A DNA stretch of 62,854 bases, from the NCBI RefSeq assembly GCF_900609055.1, contig NZ_UXAW01000083.1, forward strand, positions 1-62,854, in the 5' to 3' direction. Under the pieces are notes generated by a model that was not told the origin of the DNA, did not search any database, and saw only the letters and a program-made list of their open reading frames with translations. Source of the stretch: Pseudogemmobacter humi. GTDB lineage: Bacteria; Pseudomonadota; Alphaproteobacteria; Rhodobacterales; Rhodobacteraceae. Positions 20,263-28,632 of this stretch are shown one piece after another (within the stretch, counting starts at the first letter, position 1; each line of letters opens with the position of its first letter). The translations under genes and the position numbers were made by a program.

Positions 20263-20931
20263 ATGAAAGCCGCCGTCATCACCTTTCCCGGGTCGAACTG
20301 CGACCGCGATCTGGCCGTGGCGTTCGGGAAGGCCGGCTTTCAGGTCACCCGCGTCTGGCACAAGGACAGCGACCTGCCCGAGGGCACCGACATCGTCGGC
20401 GTGCCGGGCGGCTTTTCCTATGGCGACTACCTGCGCTGCGGCGCCATCGCCGCGCAATCGCCCATCGGCGCGGCGGTGAAGAAGCATGCGGACCGCGGCG
20501 GCTATGCCCTCGGCATCTGCAACGGCTTTCAGATCCTGACCGAGATGCGGCTGCTGCCCGGCGTTCTGATGCGCAACAAGGGGCTGAAATACATCTGCCG
20601 CACGCTTACGCTGAAGGTCGCGACCACCGAGAGCGCCTTCACCTCGGGCTATCGCGCGGGCCAGGAGATCCGTGTGCCGATCGCCCATCACGACGGCAAT
20701 TACACCCTGGACGACGAAGGGCTGAAACGGCTGGAAGGTCAGGACCGCATCGCCTTCACCTATGGCGACAACCCCAACGGCTCGATGGGCGATATCGCGG
20801 GCGTGCTGTCGGAGAACCGCCGGGTGCTCGGTATGATGCCGCATCCCGAGCGCGCTTACGAGCCGCTCCATGGCTCCTCCGATGGTGCGGCGCTGTTTGC
20901 CTCGCTCATGGGCGGGTTGGCGCTGGCCTGA
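20263..20931 (+). CDS. purQ: Phosphoribosylformylglycinamidine synthase subunit PurQ (glutaminase)
   Basis: 222 residues, class I glutamine amidotransferase. Catalytic Cys in LGICNGFQIL, His/Glu in MMPHPERAYE, and N-terminal VITFPGSNCDRD are present. It gives ammonia to PurL in purine synthesis. ATG 20263 (MKAAVITFPGSNC) matches the family start; the open frame before it does not. purS and purL are not adjacent, but purC is elsewhere in this window (40179-41159). Confidence 0.95.
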   Translation: MKAAVITFPGSNCDRDLAVAFGKAGFQVTRVWHKDSDLPEGTDIVGVPGGFSYGDYLRCGAIAAQSPIGAAVKKHADRGGYALGICNGFQILTEMRLLPGVLMRNKGLKYICRTLTLKVATTESAFTSGYRAGQEIRVPIAHHDGNYTLDDEGLKRLEGQDRIAFTYGDNPNGSMGDIAGVLSENRRVLGMMPHPERAYEPLHGSSDGAALFASLMGGLALA

Positions 20932-20977
20932 GGGGCATTGCCTTGAGGGGCCGCCGGGCGCAATCTAGTTTAGCGCC

Positions 20978-22750
20978 ATGTTCAGCGAGCGCGCATCCGG
21001 CATGACCGACCAAACCGCCGAGACGCCCCAGGGCCTGCCCTGGCGGGTCAAGCTGGTCGTGCTTTTGCTGATCCTTGCGGCCATCGGCGTGGTGCTGGTC
21101 TCGAACCGCTGGCTGACCGAGCGATTCATCGATTCGACCCGCAACCGCAGCGACGTGCGGCTGGCGCTGTATTCCGGCAACCTCGTCTCGGAATTGCAGC
21201 GCACCTCGGTGGTGCCGCTTTTGCTGGCGCGCGACCCCGATCTGATCCAGGCGCTGAAGGACGGGAATTTCTCGCGCACCCCCGCCAAGCTGATCGCGCT
21301 GCAATCCGAGATCGGTGTGGCCTCGATCCGGCTGCTCGACGGCGACGGGCGGGTGGTGGGGGCGACCAACCGCAACATCCTTGGCGCCAATTTCCGCTCG
21401 GAAAGCTATTTCATCGACGCGCAACGCACCAACGAGACGATCTTCACCTCCACCCCGCGCGACTCGGGCGGCTATGATTTCAGCTATTCCCGCGCGATCC
21501 GCGGCGATGGCAAGGTGCTGGGCGTCATCGTCGTCTCGGTCGATCTCCTGAAATACGAGCGCGCCTGGTCGGGGCTGAACGACGCGGTGGTGGTGACGAA
21601 CAGCGAGGGCACGGTCATTCTGACCACGGTGCCGTCCTGGCGCGGCAAGGCGCTGAACGACGCCATGGCCGAGACCGAGCCCACCAGCGCGCTGGAACGC
21701 GCCTTCCAGGCCTCGACCGACTGGGCGCGGCCCAGGCCCGACGCCTGGATGCAGGGCGTGCCGGTGATGAAGACCGAGGCGCGGATCCCGTTCCGCGGCT
21801 GGCGCATCGTCACCTTCACCGATTACGTCCAGGTGCGCGAGAAGGTGAATGGCATCCTCGCGCTGGAAATCATGGGTTTCGCGATTCTGATGTCCATCGC
21901 GTTTTATTTCCTGACCCGGCGGGCCTGGTCGCGGTCGCTCAGCCTGCAACGGGAATCGGCCGAGCTGCGCGCCCTGAACGCGCGGCTGCAACGCGAGATC
22001 GCCGAGCGCGAGAAGGTCGAGGCCAACCTCCAGGTCGCCGAGCAGACGCTGGAGCAATCCTCTAAACTCGCCGTGCTGGGCGAGATGTCGGCCGCCGTCA
22101 GTCACGAATTGAACCAGCCGCTTGCCGCGATGAAGACCTATCTCGCCGGGGCGCGGCTGTTGTTGCAGCGGCGGCGCCCGGACGAGGCTTTGTCCTCGTT
22201 CCAGCGCATCGACGATCTGATCGAGCGGATGGGCTCGATCACCCGGCAGCTCAAGAGCTATGCGCGGAAGGGCGGCGAGGCGTTCGAGCCGGTCGATCTG
22301 CGGATGTGCATCTCTTCGGCGCTGGCGATGATGGAGCCGCAGCTCAAAAGCCGCGTGGTGCGCATCACCCGTGGCCTGCCGCGCCAGCCGGTCATGGTCA
22401 TGGCCGACCGGATCCGGCTGGAGCAGGTGATCATCAACCTTCTGCGCAATTCGCTTGACGCGATCAAGGACGTGTCGTCGCCGCAGATCGACCTGCTTCT
22501 TTCGGCGGGCGAGACGGCGACGCTGACGGTGCGCGACAACGGTCACGGGATCACCGATCTCGACCATCTTTTCGAGCCGTTCTACACGACGAAGAAACCG
22601 GGCGAGGGGGTCGGGCTTGGCCTGGCGATCTCGTCGGGGATCGTCACCGATCTGGGCGGACGGCTCACCGCCCATAATGGCGAGGAGGGCGGCGCGGTGT
22701 TCGAGATGCAGCTGCCGATCCTGGGCCACGAACAGCAAGCAGCGGAGTGA
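20978..22750 (+). CDS. DctB-like sensor histidine kinase
   Basis: 590 residues. One transmembrane segment (about 24-43), a periplasmic double-Cache domain (NLVSELQRTSVVPLLLARD ... FTSTPRDSGGYDFSYSRAI) and a second transmembrane segment (about 292-312), then a coiled linker. HisKA has phospho-acceptor His376 in AAVSHELNQPLAAMKTYLAGARLLL; HATPase_c shows N and G boxes (INLLRNSLDAI, VRDNGHGITD, GVGLGLAISSGIV). The layout matches DctB, which senses C4-dicarboxylates, but no dctA or dctPQM gene is in the window, so the ligand is inferred. The partner regulator starts 7 bases after its stop. Confidence 0.88.
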   Translation: MFSERASGMTDQTAETPQGLPWRVKLVVLLLILAAIGVVLVSNRWLTERFIDSTRNRSDVRLALYSGNLVSELQRTSVVPLLLARDPDLIQALKDGNFSRTPAKLIALQSEIGVASIRLLDGDGRVVGATNRNILGANFRSESYFIDAQRTNETIFTSTPRDSGGYDFSYSRAIRGDGKVLGVIVVSVDLLKYERAWSGLNDAVVVTNSEGTVILTTVPSWRGKALNDAMAETEPTSALERAFQASTDWARPRPDAWMQGVPVMKTEARIPFRGWRIVTFTDYVQVREKVNGILALEIMGFAILMSIAFYFLTRRAWSRSLSLQRESAELRALNARLQREIAEREKVEANLQVAEQTLEQSSKLAVLGEMSAAVSHELNQPLAAMKTYLAGARLLLQRRRPDEALSSFQRIDDLIERMGSITRQLKSYARKGGEAFEPVDLRMCISSALAMMEPQLKSRVVRITRGLPRQPVMVMADRIRLEQVIINLLRNSLDAIKDVSSPQIDLLLSAGETATLTVRDNGHGITDLDHLFEPFYTTKKPGEGVGLGLAISSGIVTDLGGRLTAHNGEEGGAVFEMQLPILGHEQQAAE

Positions 22751-22757
22751 AAGCTGA

Positions 22758-24086
22758 ATGGCACGAGCGATGAAAGTGGCGATCGTCGATGACGAGGCGG
22801 ATATGCGGGCCTCGATCAGCCAGTGGCTGGCGCTGTCGGGGTTCGACACCGAGACCTACCCCTCGGCCGAGGATGCGCTGAAGGCGATCGGCCCGGATTT
22901 CCCGGGCGTGGTGGTGTCGGACATCAAGATGCCCGGCATGGACGGCATGGCGTTTCTGAAAAAGCTGATGAGCCAGGACAGCGGCCTGCCGGTGATCATG
23001 ATCACCGGCCACGGCGACGTGCCGATGGCGGTCGAGGCGATGCGGGTGGGGGCGTTCGACTTCCTGGAAAAGCCGTTCAACCCGGACCGGATGACCGAAC
23101 TCGCGAAGAAGGCCACCCAGTCCCGGCGGATGACGCTCGACAGCCGCGCGCTGCGAAAGGAGCTGTCGGACGGCTCGACCATCATGCACAAGCTGGTGGG
23201 CACCTCGCCCGCGATGGAGCGGCTGCGCGAGGATATCCTCGATCTCGGCCAGGCCGACAGCCATGTGCTGATCGACGGCGAGACCGGCACCGGCAAGACC
23301 CTGGTGGCCCATGCGCTGCATGCGGTGGGGCCGCGGGCCTCGAAGAAATTCGTCACCATCTCCTGCGCGGCCTGGTCCGAGGATCAGCTCACCGCGAAAC
23401 TGTTCGGCCCCGGCGAGGATGGCGCGATCCCGCTGGTCGAGGAGGCGCGCGGCGGCACGCTCTGTCTGGAAGATATCGAGGCGCTCAGCCAGGGTTTGCA
23501 GGCGCGGCTTCTGACCTTCATCAACGACCAGGGCCTGCCGCCCGAGACCCGGATCATCGCGATCCGCAACCAGCAGGCCCCGGATCTGACGCTGGAACAG
23601 GCTTTGCGGCCGGATCTGTTCTACCGGCTGGGCGCGATGACCATCGTGCTGCCGCCCTTGCGCGCGCGCGGCGAGGATATCCTGCAACTCTTCACCCGGC
23701 TCTCCGAGCAATTCGCCGAGGAATACGGCTGCGACGCGCCGCAGGTGACCGCGCAGGAGGCGGCGCAGCTTCTCCAGGCGCCCTGGCCGGGCAATGTGCG
23801 GCAGATGGTGAACATCGCCGAACGCGCGGTGTTGCAGAACCGGCGCGGCTCGGGTTCCATCGCGTCGCTGCTGATGGCCGACAACGAGGCCACCGGCCCG
23901 GCGATGACCACCGAAGGCAAGCCCCTCAAGGAATATGTCGAGGCCTTCGAGCGGATGCTGATCGACAACACCATGCGCCGCCACAAGGGCAGCATCGTCG
24001 CGGTGATGGATGAATTGTGCCTGCCGCGCCGGACGCTGAACGAGAAGATGGCGAAATACGGGCTTCAGCGGCAGGATTATACCTGA
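22758..24086 (+). CDS. DctD-like response regulator lacking the GAFTGA loop
   Basis: 442 residues. Receiver domain with phospho-acceptor D55 (VVSDIKMPG), AAA+ domain with Walker A GETGTGKT (174-181), and a Fis-type helix-turn-helix C-terminus (KGSIVAVMDELCLPRRTLNEKMAKYG). In NtrC-type proteins LFG is followed by HEKGAFTGA, which contacts sigma54. Here LFG (215-217) is followed by PGEDGAIPLVEEARGGTLCLEDI: the motif is missing, about seven residues are lost, and Walker B reads LED rather than LDE. The second surface loop near residues 255-265 is also short. It probably does not activate sigma54 promoters in the usual way. It forms a pair with the kinase upstream. Confidence 0.88.
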   Translation: MARAMKVAIVDDEADMRASISQWLALSGFDTETYPSAEDALKAIGPDFPGVVVSDIKMPGMDGMAFLKKLMSQDSGLPVIMITGHGDVPMAVEAMRVGAFDFLEKPFNPDRMTELAKKATQSRRMTLDSRALRKELSDGSTIMHKLVGTSPAMERLREDILDLGQADSHVLIDGETGTGKTLVAHALHAVGPRASKKFVTISCAAWSEDQLTAKLFGPGEDGAIPLVEEARGGTLCLEDIEALSQGLQARLLTFINDQGLPPETRIIAIRNQQAPDLTLEQALRPDLFYRLGAMTIVLPPLRARGEDILQLFTRLSEQFAEEYGCDAPQVTAQEAAQLLQAPWPGNVRQMVNIAERAVLQNRRGSGSIASLLMADNEATGPAMTTEGKPLKEYVEAFERMLIDNTMRRHKGSIVAVMDELCLPRRTLNEKMAKYGLQRQDYT

Positions 24087-24129
24087 AGATGCCCGGCTTC
24101 GGTCGGTATTTCGCCTGAAAACTGGGCGA

Positions 24130-24157
24130 GATCTCCTGCGGTATACCGCAGGAGATC
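24130..24157 (+). promoter_or_regulatory. 28-bp perfect palindrome containing the Shine-Dalgarno of the next gene
   Basis: The half-site GATCTCCTGCGGTA is followed at once by its exact complement. The AGGAGA ribosome-binding site of the membrane-protein gene at 24162 lies in the right arm (24150-24155), pairing with TCTCCT of the left arm. It could be a repressor operator or an RNA hairpin that limits translation. Confidence 0.8.
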
Positions 24158-24161
24158 ACAT

Positions 24162-24608
24162 ATGCGTTTCATCGGAAAGCTTTTGGCAACTATTCTGTTC
24201 GGCCTTCTCACCTTCGTGGCACTGACCCCTCTCGCCGCGGCGCTGCTGAAAGGCAATCAGGCGGGGCCGCCGCTTGTTGTGATTGCGGCGCTGGTCGTCG
24301 TCAGCGTAATGGCCTTCACCGCCCCCACCGGACGGCGGGCCTGGGGCCGCGGCAGCCTGATCGCAGGAGCCTGCTTCCTTGCACTGCCGCTGTCGATGAC
24401 GGTCCTCTCTGGCCTGGCCGCGCAAGAGGTCGTGGCGCAGGCCGGCGCCGGTCAGGAGGCTGTCGCGGCAGCTGGTGCGACCATTGGCGCGGGGATCATG
24501 GTCGGGGCTTCGGCCTTCTTTGGGTTTTTCCTCGGGACGATTTTCCTCGTGACCGGCCTCGTTCTGGTGCTGGGTGGCCGCCGCGAGGTTGTCATCGTCC
24601 AGGCCTGA
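24162..24608 (+). CDS. Membrane protein of unknown function behind a palindrome
   Basis: 148 residues with four predicted transmembrane segments (about 5-28, 36-54, 64-84, 110-140) and a short Arg-rich loop TGRRAWGRG. The third-fourth segment region is Gly/Ala-rich (AAAGATIGAGIMVGASAFFGFFLGTIF). I do not recognise the family. The start is set by AGGAGA six bases before ATG. It is 75 bases from the dctD-like gene and is probably controlled by the palindrome at 24130-24157. Confidence 0.75.
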   Translation: MRFIGKLLATILFGLLTFVALTPLAAALLKGNQAGPPLVVIAALVVVSVMAFTAPTGRRAWGRGSLIAGACFLALPLSMTVLSGLAAQEVVAQAGAGQEAVAAAGATIGAGIMVGASAFFGFFLGTIFLVTGLVLVLGGRREVVIVQA

Positions 24609-25105
24609 GACGGTTGCGCGGGCGGGGCCGGGACGGCGATCCCACAACGGAAAGGGGCAGAGCTGTCCCTTCCGGCTGGCCGGGCGAAAGCCGACATGCT
24701 GTCGCTGTATTTTATCATTGTGTTTTACCCCCCTTTCCTCCAGGTTCGGGCCAGGGCGGGCGTGAAGCCGCCTGAGGTATTCTCTCCCCTTCCTTCGTCC
24801 CGGCGCGATGATCCGTGCCGCGAATGACCGGGAGCCGGATCGGCCGCAAGGCTGTGCACATTGCCGGACGGATGCGGCGCGCAAGCGTTCGTCGCCCGCG
24901 AGGTCAGAAAGGCGGGGGGCTCTGTCCCCCTGAAAGTAACCGCGATGAGGCGCGCGAGCATTGCAGCGACAGGCGAGGTCTGCCCCACGGGCAGGGTCCG
25001 CCCGGCTGTGCCCGCCGCCCCCGCTCAGACAAGCCGCCCTGAAACGTATGATCCGCCTTCCGGTCCGCCGGGAGGCGCTTTGCGCTTGGGGCGCAATGGA
25101 ACATT
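24609..25105 (+). promoter_or_regulatory. Long leader region of RNase E (497 bases without a gene)
   Basis: No gene is supported here. An AT-rich patch near 24705-24730 (TATTTTATCATTG) may hold a promoter. A GGGGG/CCCCC hairpin with a CTCTGT loop lies near 24918-24935. E. coli rne has a long autoregulated 5' leader; a like role here is inferred from length and position only. Confidence 0.4.
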
Positions 25106-27940
25106 ATGGCTAAGAAAATGCTCATCGACGCCACCCATGCGGAAGAAACCCGCGTGGTGGTGGTGGACGGAAACAAGGTCGAGGAGTTCGACTTTGAAAC
25201 CCTGAACAAGCGGCAACTGGCGGGGAACATCTACCTTGCCAAGGTGACGCGGGTCGAACCCTCGCTTCAGGCGGCCTTCGTGGATTACGGCGGGAACCGG
25301 CACGGTTTCCTCGCTTTCGCGGAAATCCATCCCGATTACTACCAGATCCCGGTCGCCGACCGTCAGGCGCTGCTTGCCGAGGAACGGGCGCTCGCCCGCG
25401 AGGAAGAGGAAGAGGACAACCGCCGCTCGCGCCGCCGCAAACCCGCGCCGCGCGCCGAGCGGGCGGCCGCCGATCCGGTGGTGTCGGGCGATGCGCCGTC
25501 AGAGACGGCCTCCGAGGCGATGGAAGTGATCGACCTCGGTGACGAGGGCGCGCATGGGATCATCGGCGACGAGGAACCGCAGGGCAGCATCGGCAACGAG
25601 GGCCCGCACGGGCGCGCCGACGACGGCGCGGAGGCGGAATCCTCCGCGGCCCCGGCCGAAGAGAACGGTGACGAGAACGGCGAGAACGGCGGCATCACCC
25701 CGGCCTCCGACCGGGCCGACGAGATCGAGTCGATCGCCGAAGAGGATGTGGCGGAAGAGATTTCCGCGCCGCGCCGCCCGCGTCTGCGCAAATACAAGAT
25801 CCAGGAAGTGGTCAAGGTCCGGCAGATCATGCTGGTCCAGGTCGTCAAGGAAGAGCGCGGCAACAAGGGTGCGGCGCTGACCACCTATCTCTCGCTCGCC
25901 GGCCGTTACTGCGTGCTGATGCCCAACACCGCGCGCGGCGGTGGCATCTCGCGCAAGATCACCCAGGCGACGGATCGCAAGAAACTGAAGGAAATCGCGG
26001 GCGAGCTGGAGGTGCCGGAAGGCGCCGGGCTGATCATCCGCACCGCGGGTGCCAAGCGCACCAAGCCGGAAATCCGGCGCGATTACGAATACCTCATGCG
26101 GCTCTGGGAACAGATCCGCGATCTGACCCTGCGCTCGGTCGCGCCCGCCGCGATCTATGAGGAAGGCGATCTGATCAAGCGCACGATCCGCGATCTCTAC
26201 ACCCGCGAGATCGACGAGGTGCTGGTCGAGGGCGAGGCGGGCTACCGCACCGCCAAAGACTTCATGCGCATGATCATGCCCAGCCACGCCAAACAGGTGA
26301 AGCGCTACGACGAGCCGAACCCGCTCTTCGCCCGCTTCCAGGTCGAAAGCTACCTCGGCGGCATGTTCAACCCGGTGGTGCAGCTGAAATCCGGCGGCTA
26401 TATCGTGATCGGCGTCACCGAGGCGCTGGTCGCCATCGACGTGAACTCGGGCCGCGCGACCAAGGAAGGCTCGATCGAGGACACCGCGCTCAGGACCAAC
26501 CTGGAAGCCTGCGACGAGGTGGCCCGCCAGCTGCGCCTGCGCGACCTCGCCGGTCTGATCGTGATCGACTTCATCGACATGGAAGAGCGCAAGAACAACG
26601 CCGCCGTCGAGAAGCGCCTGAAAGACAAGCTGAAAACCGACCGCGCCCGGATCCAGATCGGCCGCATCTCGGGCTTTGGCCTGATGGAGATGTCGCGCCA
26701 GCGCCTGCGGCCCGGCATGCTGGAATCGACCACCCAGCCCTGCCCGCATTGCCACGGCACCGGGCTGATCCGCTCGGATGATTCCATGGCGCTGACCATC
26801 CTGCGCGCGCTTGAGGAAGAGGGCACCCGCAAACGCTCGAAAGAGGTGCTGCTGAAGGCGCCGGTTGGCATCGTGAACTATCTGTTCAACCACAAGCGCG
26901 AGCATATCGCCCTGATCGAGACCCGCTACGGCATGGCGGTCAGGATGGAGGCCGACCCCTCGCTGGTCTCGCCCGATTACGCGATCGAGAAGTTCAAGAC
27001 CGCCACCCGCAACGTGCCCGAACCGAGCCAGGTGATCTCGGGCCATGCCGGGCTGATGGGCGCGCCGGTGGATGAAGAGGACGAGGATCTCGTCGACGAG
27101 ATCGAAGGAGAAGAGGACGTGGAGGAGGCCGTCGTGGCCGGAACCACGGCTGCGCCGGTTGCCGCCGCCTCTGAAGAAAACGGCGATGCGGGCGGCAAGA
27201 AGAAGCGCCGCCGCCGCCGCCGCCGCCGGGGGGGCAGCCGCGACGGGCAGGGCGCCGAGGGAGGTGCCACCGATTCGGGCGATGAGGCCGATGACGAGGA
27301 CGGTTTCGAGGATGGCGAAGAGGGCGAAGCGGTTTCCGAACAGCCGGACGAGGCCGCAGAAGCCGTTGTGCCGGTGACCGCGGAAGCCGCCCCGGAAGCG
27401 GCGCCGAAGCCGAAACGCGCCACCCGCTCGCGCAGCAAGGCCAAAGCGGCGGAGGCCGCCGCCGATGCGGTGGCCGCACCCGCAGAGGATGCGGCCGTGG
27501 CAGGCGCAGAGGCAGAGGCAGAGACGCCCGCGCCGAAAGCCGCGAAAGCCCCGGCGAAACGCAGCAGCAGCCGCACGAAGGCCGCGGCGGCTCCGGTCGA
27601 AGCGGACGGGGGCAGCGAGGCGGCGGAAAAGCCGGTGAAGGCGGCCGCGAAGCCGAAGACCACCCGCACCAGCAGCTCGCGCGCGAAAAAACCGGTGGCG
27701 GAAGCGCCGGCGCCTGAAGATGCCGCAGCCGTGCCGGCCGTCGCCGAAGCCCCTGCCGCGCAGGCGCTGCCGGAACTGGTCGCCGATCCGGGCCTCGTGG
27801 CCCAGGAGGCTGCGGCCGGGGCGCTTCAGACCGATCCCGGTTTCGCCGAAACCGCGCCCGCCGAGGCAGAGACGGAGGCCGAAGCCGATGACGACGGGTC
27901 GAAACCCCGCCGCAAGGGCTGGTGGTCGCTCGGCCGCTGA
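25106..27940 (+). CDS. rne: Ribonuclease E
   Basis: 944 residues, the main mRNA-decay and rRNA/tRNA-processing endonuclease. The S1 domain is split by an acidic insertion (about 92-228, many Glu/Asp and Gly). The DNase I-like catalytic domain has D445 (AIDVNSGRA) and D491 (VIDFIDMEE), the metal-binding residues. The zinc link CPHCHG is at 546-551. The C-terminal half (from about 665) is disordered and alternates acidic and Lys/Arg/Ala stretches, as in RNase E scaffolds that bind RNA and partners. A bidirectional terminator follows. A RraB-like inhibitor is encoded at 61865. Confidence 0.96.
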   Translation: MAKKMLIDATHAEETRVVVVDGNKVEEFDFETLNKRQLAGNIYLAKVTRVEPSLQAAFVDYGGNRHGFLAFAEIHPDYYQIPVADRQALLAEERALAREEEEEDNRRSRRRKPAPRAERAAADPVVSGDAPSETASEAMEVIDLGDEGAHGIIGDEEPQGSIGNEGPHGRADDGAEAESSAAPAEENGDENGENGGITPASDRADEIESIAEEDVAEEISAPRRPRLRKYKIQEVVKVRQIMLVQVVKEERGNKGAALTTYLSLAGRYCVLMPNTARGGGISRKITQATDRKKLKEIAGELEVPEGAGLIIRTAGAKRTKPEIRRDYEYLMRLWEQIRDLTLRSVAPAAIYEEGDLIKRTIRDLYTREIDEVLVEGEAGYRTAKDFMRMIMPSHAKQVKRYDEPNPLFARFQVESYLGGMFNPVVQLKSGGYIVIGVTEALVAIDVNSGRATKEGSIEDTALRTNLEACDEVARQLRLRDLAGLIVIDFIDMEERKNNAAVEKRLKDKLKTDRARIQIGRISGFGLMEMSRQRLRPGMLESTTQPCPHCHGTGLIRSDDSMALTILRALEEEGTRKRSKEVLLKAPVGIVNYLFNHKREHIALIETRYGMAVRMEADPSLVSPDYAIEKFKTATRNVPEPSQVISGHAGLMGAPVDEEDEDLVDEIEGEEDVEEAVVAGTTAAPVAAASEENGDAGGKKKRRRRRRRRGGSRDGQGAEGGATDSGDEADDEDGFEDGEEGEAVSEQPDEAAEAVVPVTAEAAPEAAPKPKRATRSRSKAKAAEAAADAVAAPAEDAAVAGAEAEAETPAPKAAKAPAKRSSSRTKAAAAPVEADGGSEAAEKPVKAAAKPKTTRTSSSRAKKPVAEAPAPEDAAAVPAVAEAPAAQALPELVADPGLVAQEAAAGALQTDPGFAETAPAEAETEAEADDDGSKPRRKGWWSLGR

Positions 27941-27958
27941 TCATAGCATGACGATCCG

Positions 27959-27983
27959 AAAGGGGGCCGCAGGGCCCCCTTTT
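27959..27983. terminator. Bidirectional terminator between rne and the DUF486 gene
   Basis: Stem GGGGGCC/GGCCCCC with a 4-base loop, followed by TTTT on the plus strand and preceded by AAA, so it can serve both convergent genes. Confidence 0.88.
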
Positions 27984-27993
27984 CACATCCGCC

Positions 27994-28350
27994 TCAGCCC
28001 CATTCGTGGAAGATGAAGAACGCTCCGAGGGCGATGAAGGCGAAGCCGGTCAGATGGTTCCACATCAGCGGCTCTTTCAGGTAAAGCACCGAGAAAGCGG
28101 CGAAAACCGTCAGGGTGATCACCTCCTGGATGGTCTTGAGCTGCGCCGCGCTGAAATGGCCGTAACCGATGCGGTTCGCCGGAACCATCAGGCAGTACTC
28201 AAAGAAGGCGATGCCCCAGCTGATCAGGATGACCTTCATCAGCGGCGCCTCCATGCCGTCTTTCAGATGGCCATACCAGGCGAAGGTCATGAAGATGTTC
28301 GACGCGATCAGCAGCAGGATCGTGACGAGCGGAACGGGCAGGCTGAGCAT
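27994..28350 (-). CDS. DUF486 / DMT-type small membrane protein
   Basis: 118 residues with four transmembrane segments. The motifs ASNIFMTFAWYGHLK, FFEYCLMVPANRIGYG, FSAAQLKTIQEVITLTVFAAFSVLYL and the end IFHEWG are typical of DUF486. The chosen ATG (28348-28350) fits the family length; the frame is open upstream without similarity. The function is unknown; some members are called multidrug transporter-like on topology alone. Confidence 0.88.
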   Translation of the reverse strand: MLSLPVPLVTILLLIASNIFMTFAWYGHLKDGMEAPLMKVILISWGIAFFEYCLMVPANRIGYGHFSAAQLKTIQEVITLTVFAAFSVLYLKEPLMWNHLTGFAFIALGAFFIFHEWG

Positions 28351-28632
28351 TCGGCGCACCGATAACAGGGGAATCGGCCGCAGCCTGATCCGGCGCGCGG
28401 CCGCGCGCAAGGGGGATGCGGGCCAGGGATTCGCGCGCCTTTGCGCACCGGGGAAACCATGCGGGGAAATTCCCGCGCCGCCGCGCGTAAAACGCCAATT
28501 CCGTTCTTTCGGATGCGGTTTGAACGAAACGCTGTTCCTTTGCGAAGGCTTGCACCTTTTCCCCGCCGGGAGGATATTCCGCACAGCTTGCGGCGGGGCT
28601 GTTCCGCCGGTTTACCGAACGAGGCCGAGGCT

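Noticed and set aside
28351-28632. SAM riboswitch upstream of the MetQ-type gene
   Set aside because: I cannot find the conserved SAM-II or SAM/SAH core; GC-rich sequence with no clear match.
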